This document shows positions 63,057-64,000 of a stretch of DNA of 64,000 nt, one piece after another. The stretch's first letter is position 1; each line of letters starts with the position of its first letter. The stretch lies in assembly GCF_963675165.1 (NCBI RefSeq), contig NC_087392.1, positions 5,269,942-5,333,941 on the forward strand. The letters run 5' to 3'. Source of the stretch: Halichondria panicea (Eukaryota; Porifera; Demospongiae; Suberitida; Halichondriidae). The notes under the pieces were generated by a model. The model was given only the letters and a program-made list of their open reading frames with translations, made no database searches and was not told the origin of the DNA. Both the position numbers and the translations under genes were made by a program.

Positions 63057-64000
63057 CTATGGTGGGTTGCTACGAAGAGAGCTCTGTGATGAGGGGGTGG
63101 AGGCTCGTGTTCCGTGGCTAGTGTTGACCTTTGTCACCGGGTGAACCCACGAGGTGGTCTTGGTCTCATGGCTGTGTGGGGGGGGGTGATGTCATATATA
63201 GTGTGCATGCATGATTGAGGGGGGGGGGGTCTTACTTGACATAGTACTTGTGTCCATCCTCAGTGTACACAGTGTCCCATCCAAATGGAAGAGCTGTACA
63301 CACCAACATACATAATTAAAGTACACACATTAATTAAACATAATTATTATATAAGTTATATCAACCATTATATATACATATACGTACACTGTGCAGAGTG
63401 CATGGGACCACACCACAGGTTCATTATTGTCACAATTTTAATTGATAATTAATTAAGTAATTTATGAAGCATTTCAGTTCCACTTATTTCGTACCATATA
63501 CAGTACACTAACTTAATCCACTTCACTCACTGTCGGTCTGCAGCAGTTTCTGCACGGCTGTCACTGTCTCCTTTGCCTCCTGTGCTAAACTAGTGGCTGT
63601 GATCTTGGCATGACGTGACAAGTACTGTGGTGGTCGGGGGTTACCCGTCACTGCATCGCCCCTAGCAACAGACACACCCTCCCCATGTGGGTGGTACCTA
63701 TGTGTGGGGTGACATAAGTACGAGTGTGTGTGCATATGTGTGTGTGGTGTGTGTGTACTTACAATATTCTGTCAGCATCAGGAGACTTGAGGAGAGCCTC
63801 GTGACAGTTCTGTACAGGGTGAGGTAATGAGTACTGTACACCCACACACACACATACAAGCATACACACATCTCATTCTTACGTACCTCCACAAACTGTA
63901 ACAGGTGCTCAGTGGCCACTTGGAAGCGCTTCGAGATTGCCTTCTCTTTCCGTAGCTCACACTCGAGGGCCGATACATGACCTCTCGTCTCACCGTCATT
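63057..64000 (-). CDS. STXBP4: STXBP4 (Synip)-like, C-terminal part
   Basis: In mammals STXBP4 binds syntaxin-4 and has an N-terminal PDZ, a coiled coil and a C-terminal WW domain. Here only the 3' end is in the window, on the minus strand: 64000-63887 (partial exon), 63809-63763, 63697-63531, 63293-63236, 63171-63057. The first exon reads as a heptad-rich coiled coil (ALECELRKEKAISKRFQVAT, EHLLQFVE). The WW domain is split over the last two exons: LPFGWDTVYTEDGHKYYV and NHETKTTSWVHPV, with both tryptophans; the human STXBP4 WW has NHVTQTTSWIHPV. About 25 residues follow (ending SSLRSNPP). Convergent with neurobeachin, stops 244 bases apart. The PDZ lies outside the window, so the assignment rests on the WW and its position. 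Confidence 0.8.

Overview
This is a eukaryotic, animal window. Nearly every gene is split by short introns (roughly 50-300 bases, GT-AG), the genes are packed tightly on both strands, and the gene set is metazoan: afadin, the STK40 pseudokinase, IFT88, tomosyn, an Ig-type receptor tyrosine kinase, neurobeachin/LRBA and STXBP4. The compact spacing, the abundance of MITEs and minisatellites, a Taka-amylase-type alpha-amylase and a receptor kinase with an unfamiliar extracellular part all fit a sponge (probably a demosponge). The species cannot be named from sequence alone, and exon borders below are read by eye from splice consensus and reading-frame phase.

Layout. 1-1781: upstream DNA with a 62-base triplicate and one possible exon pair. 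1782-11321 (+): afadin, 5' end incomplete. 11816-18275 (-): STK40 homologue, convergent with afadin. 18743-20850 (+): secreted alpha-amylase, divergent from STK40. 21090-26878 (-): IFT88, sharing a 263-base divergent promoter with 27142-35577 (+) tomosyn; two RFX X-box-like sites lie in that spacer. 35836-39630 (+): receptor tyrosine kinase. 39983-42150: a 45-base minisatellite of about 40 copies, split by a solo LTR. 42827-45939 (-): small unrecognised multi-pass membrane protein whose large intron is full of MITEs. 46656-62812 (+): neurobeachin/LRBA, about 51 exons. 63057-64000 (-): 3' end of an STXBP4-like gene with a C-terminal WW domain.

The genes do not form a pathway unit. Afadin belongs to cell junctions and IFT88 to cilia; tomosyn, neurobeachin and STXBP4 all concern vesicle traffic and SNAREs, but their proximity may be chance.

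The most unusual material is in the non-coding DNA. (1) Tandem duplications repeatedly include an exon-intron junction (STK40 acceptor; neurobeachin donor, tandem acceptor and two exon-end-plus-donor arrays), so decoy or alternative splice sites have been multiplied. (2) A foldback element family has 9-base target duplications and a shared outermost terminus, but different inner inverted arms in every copy. (3) A 224-base solo LTR with a perfect heat-shock element and TATA box sits inside the minisatellite with a clean 5-base target duplication. (4) The COP1-binding-like VVPD motif and degenerate DFG of STK40 are already present in this animal.
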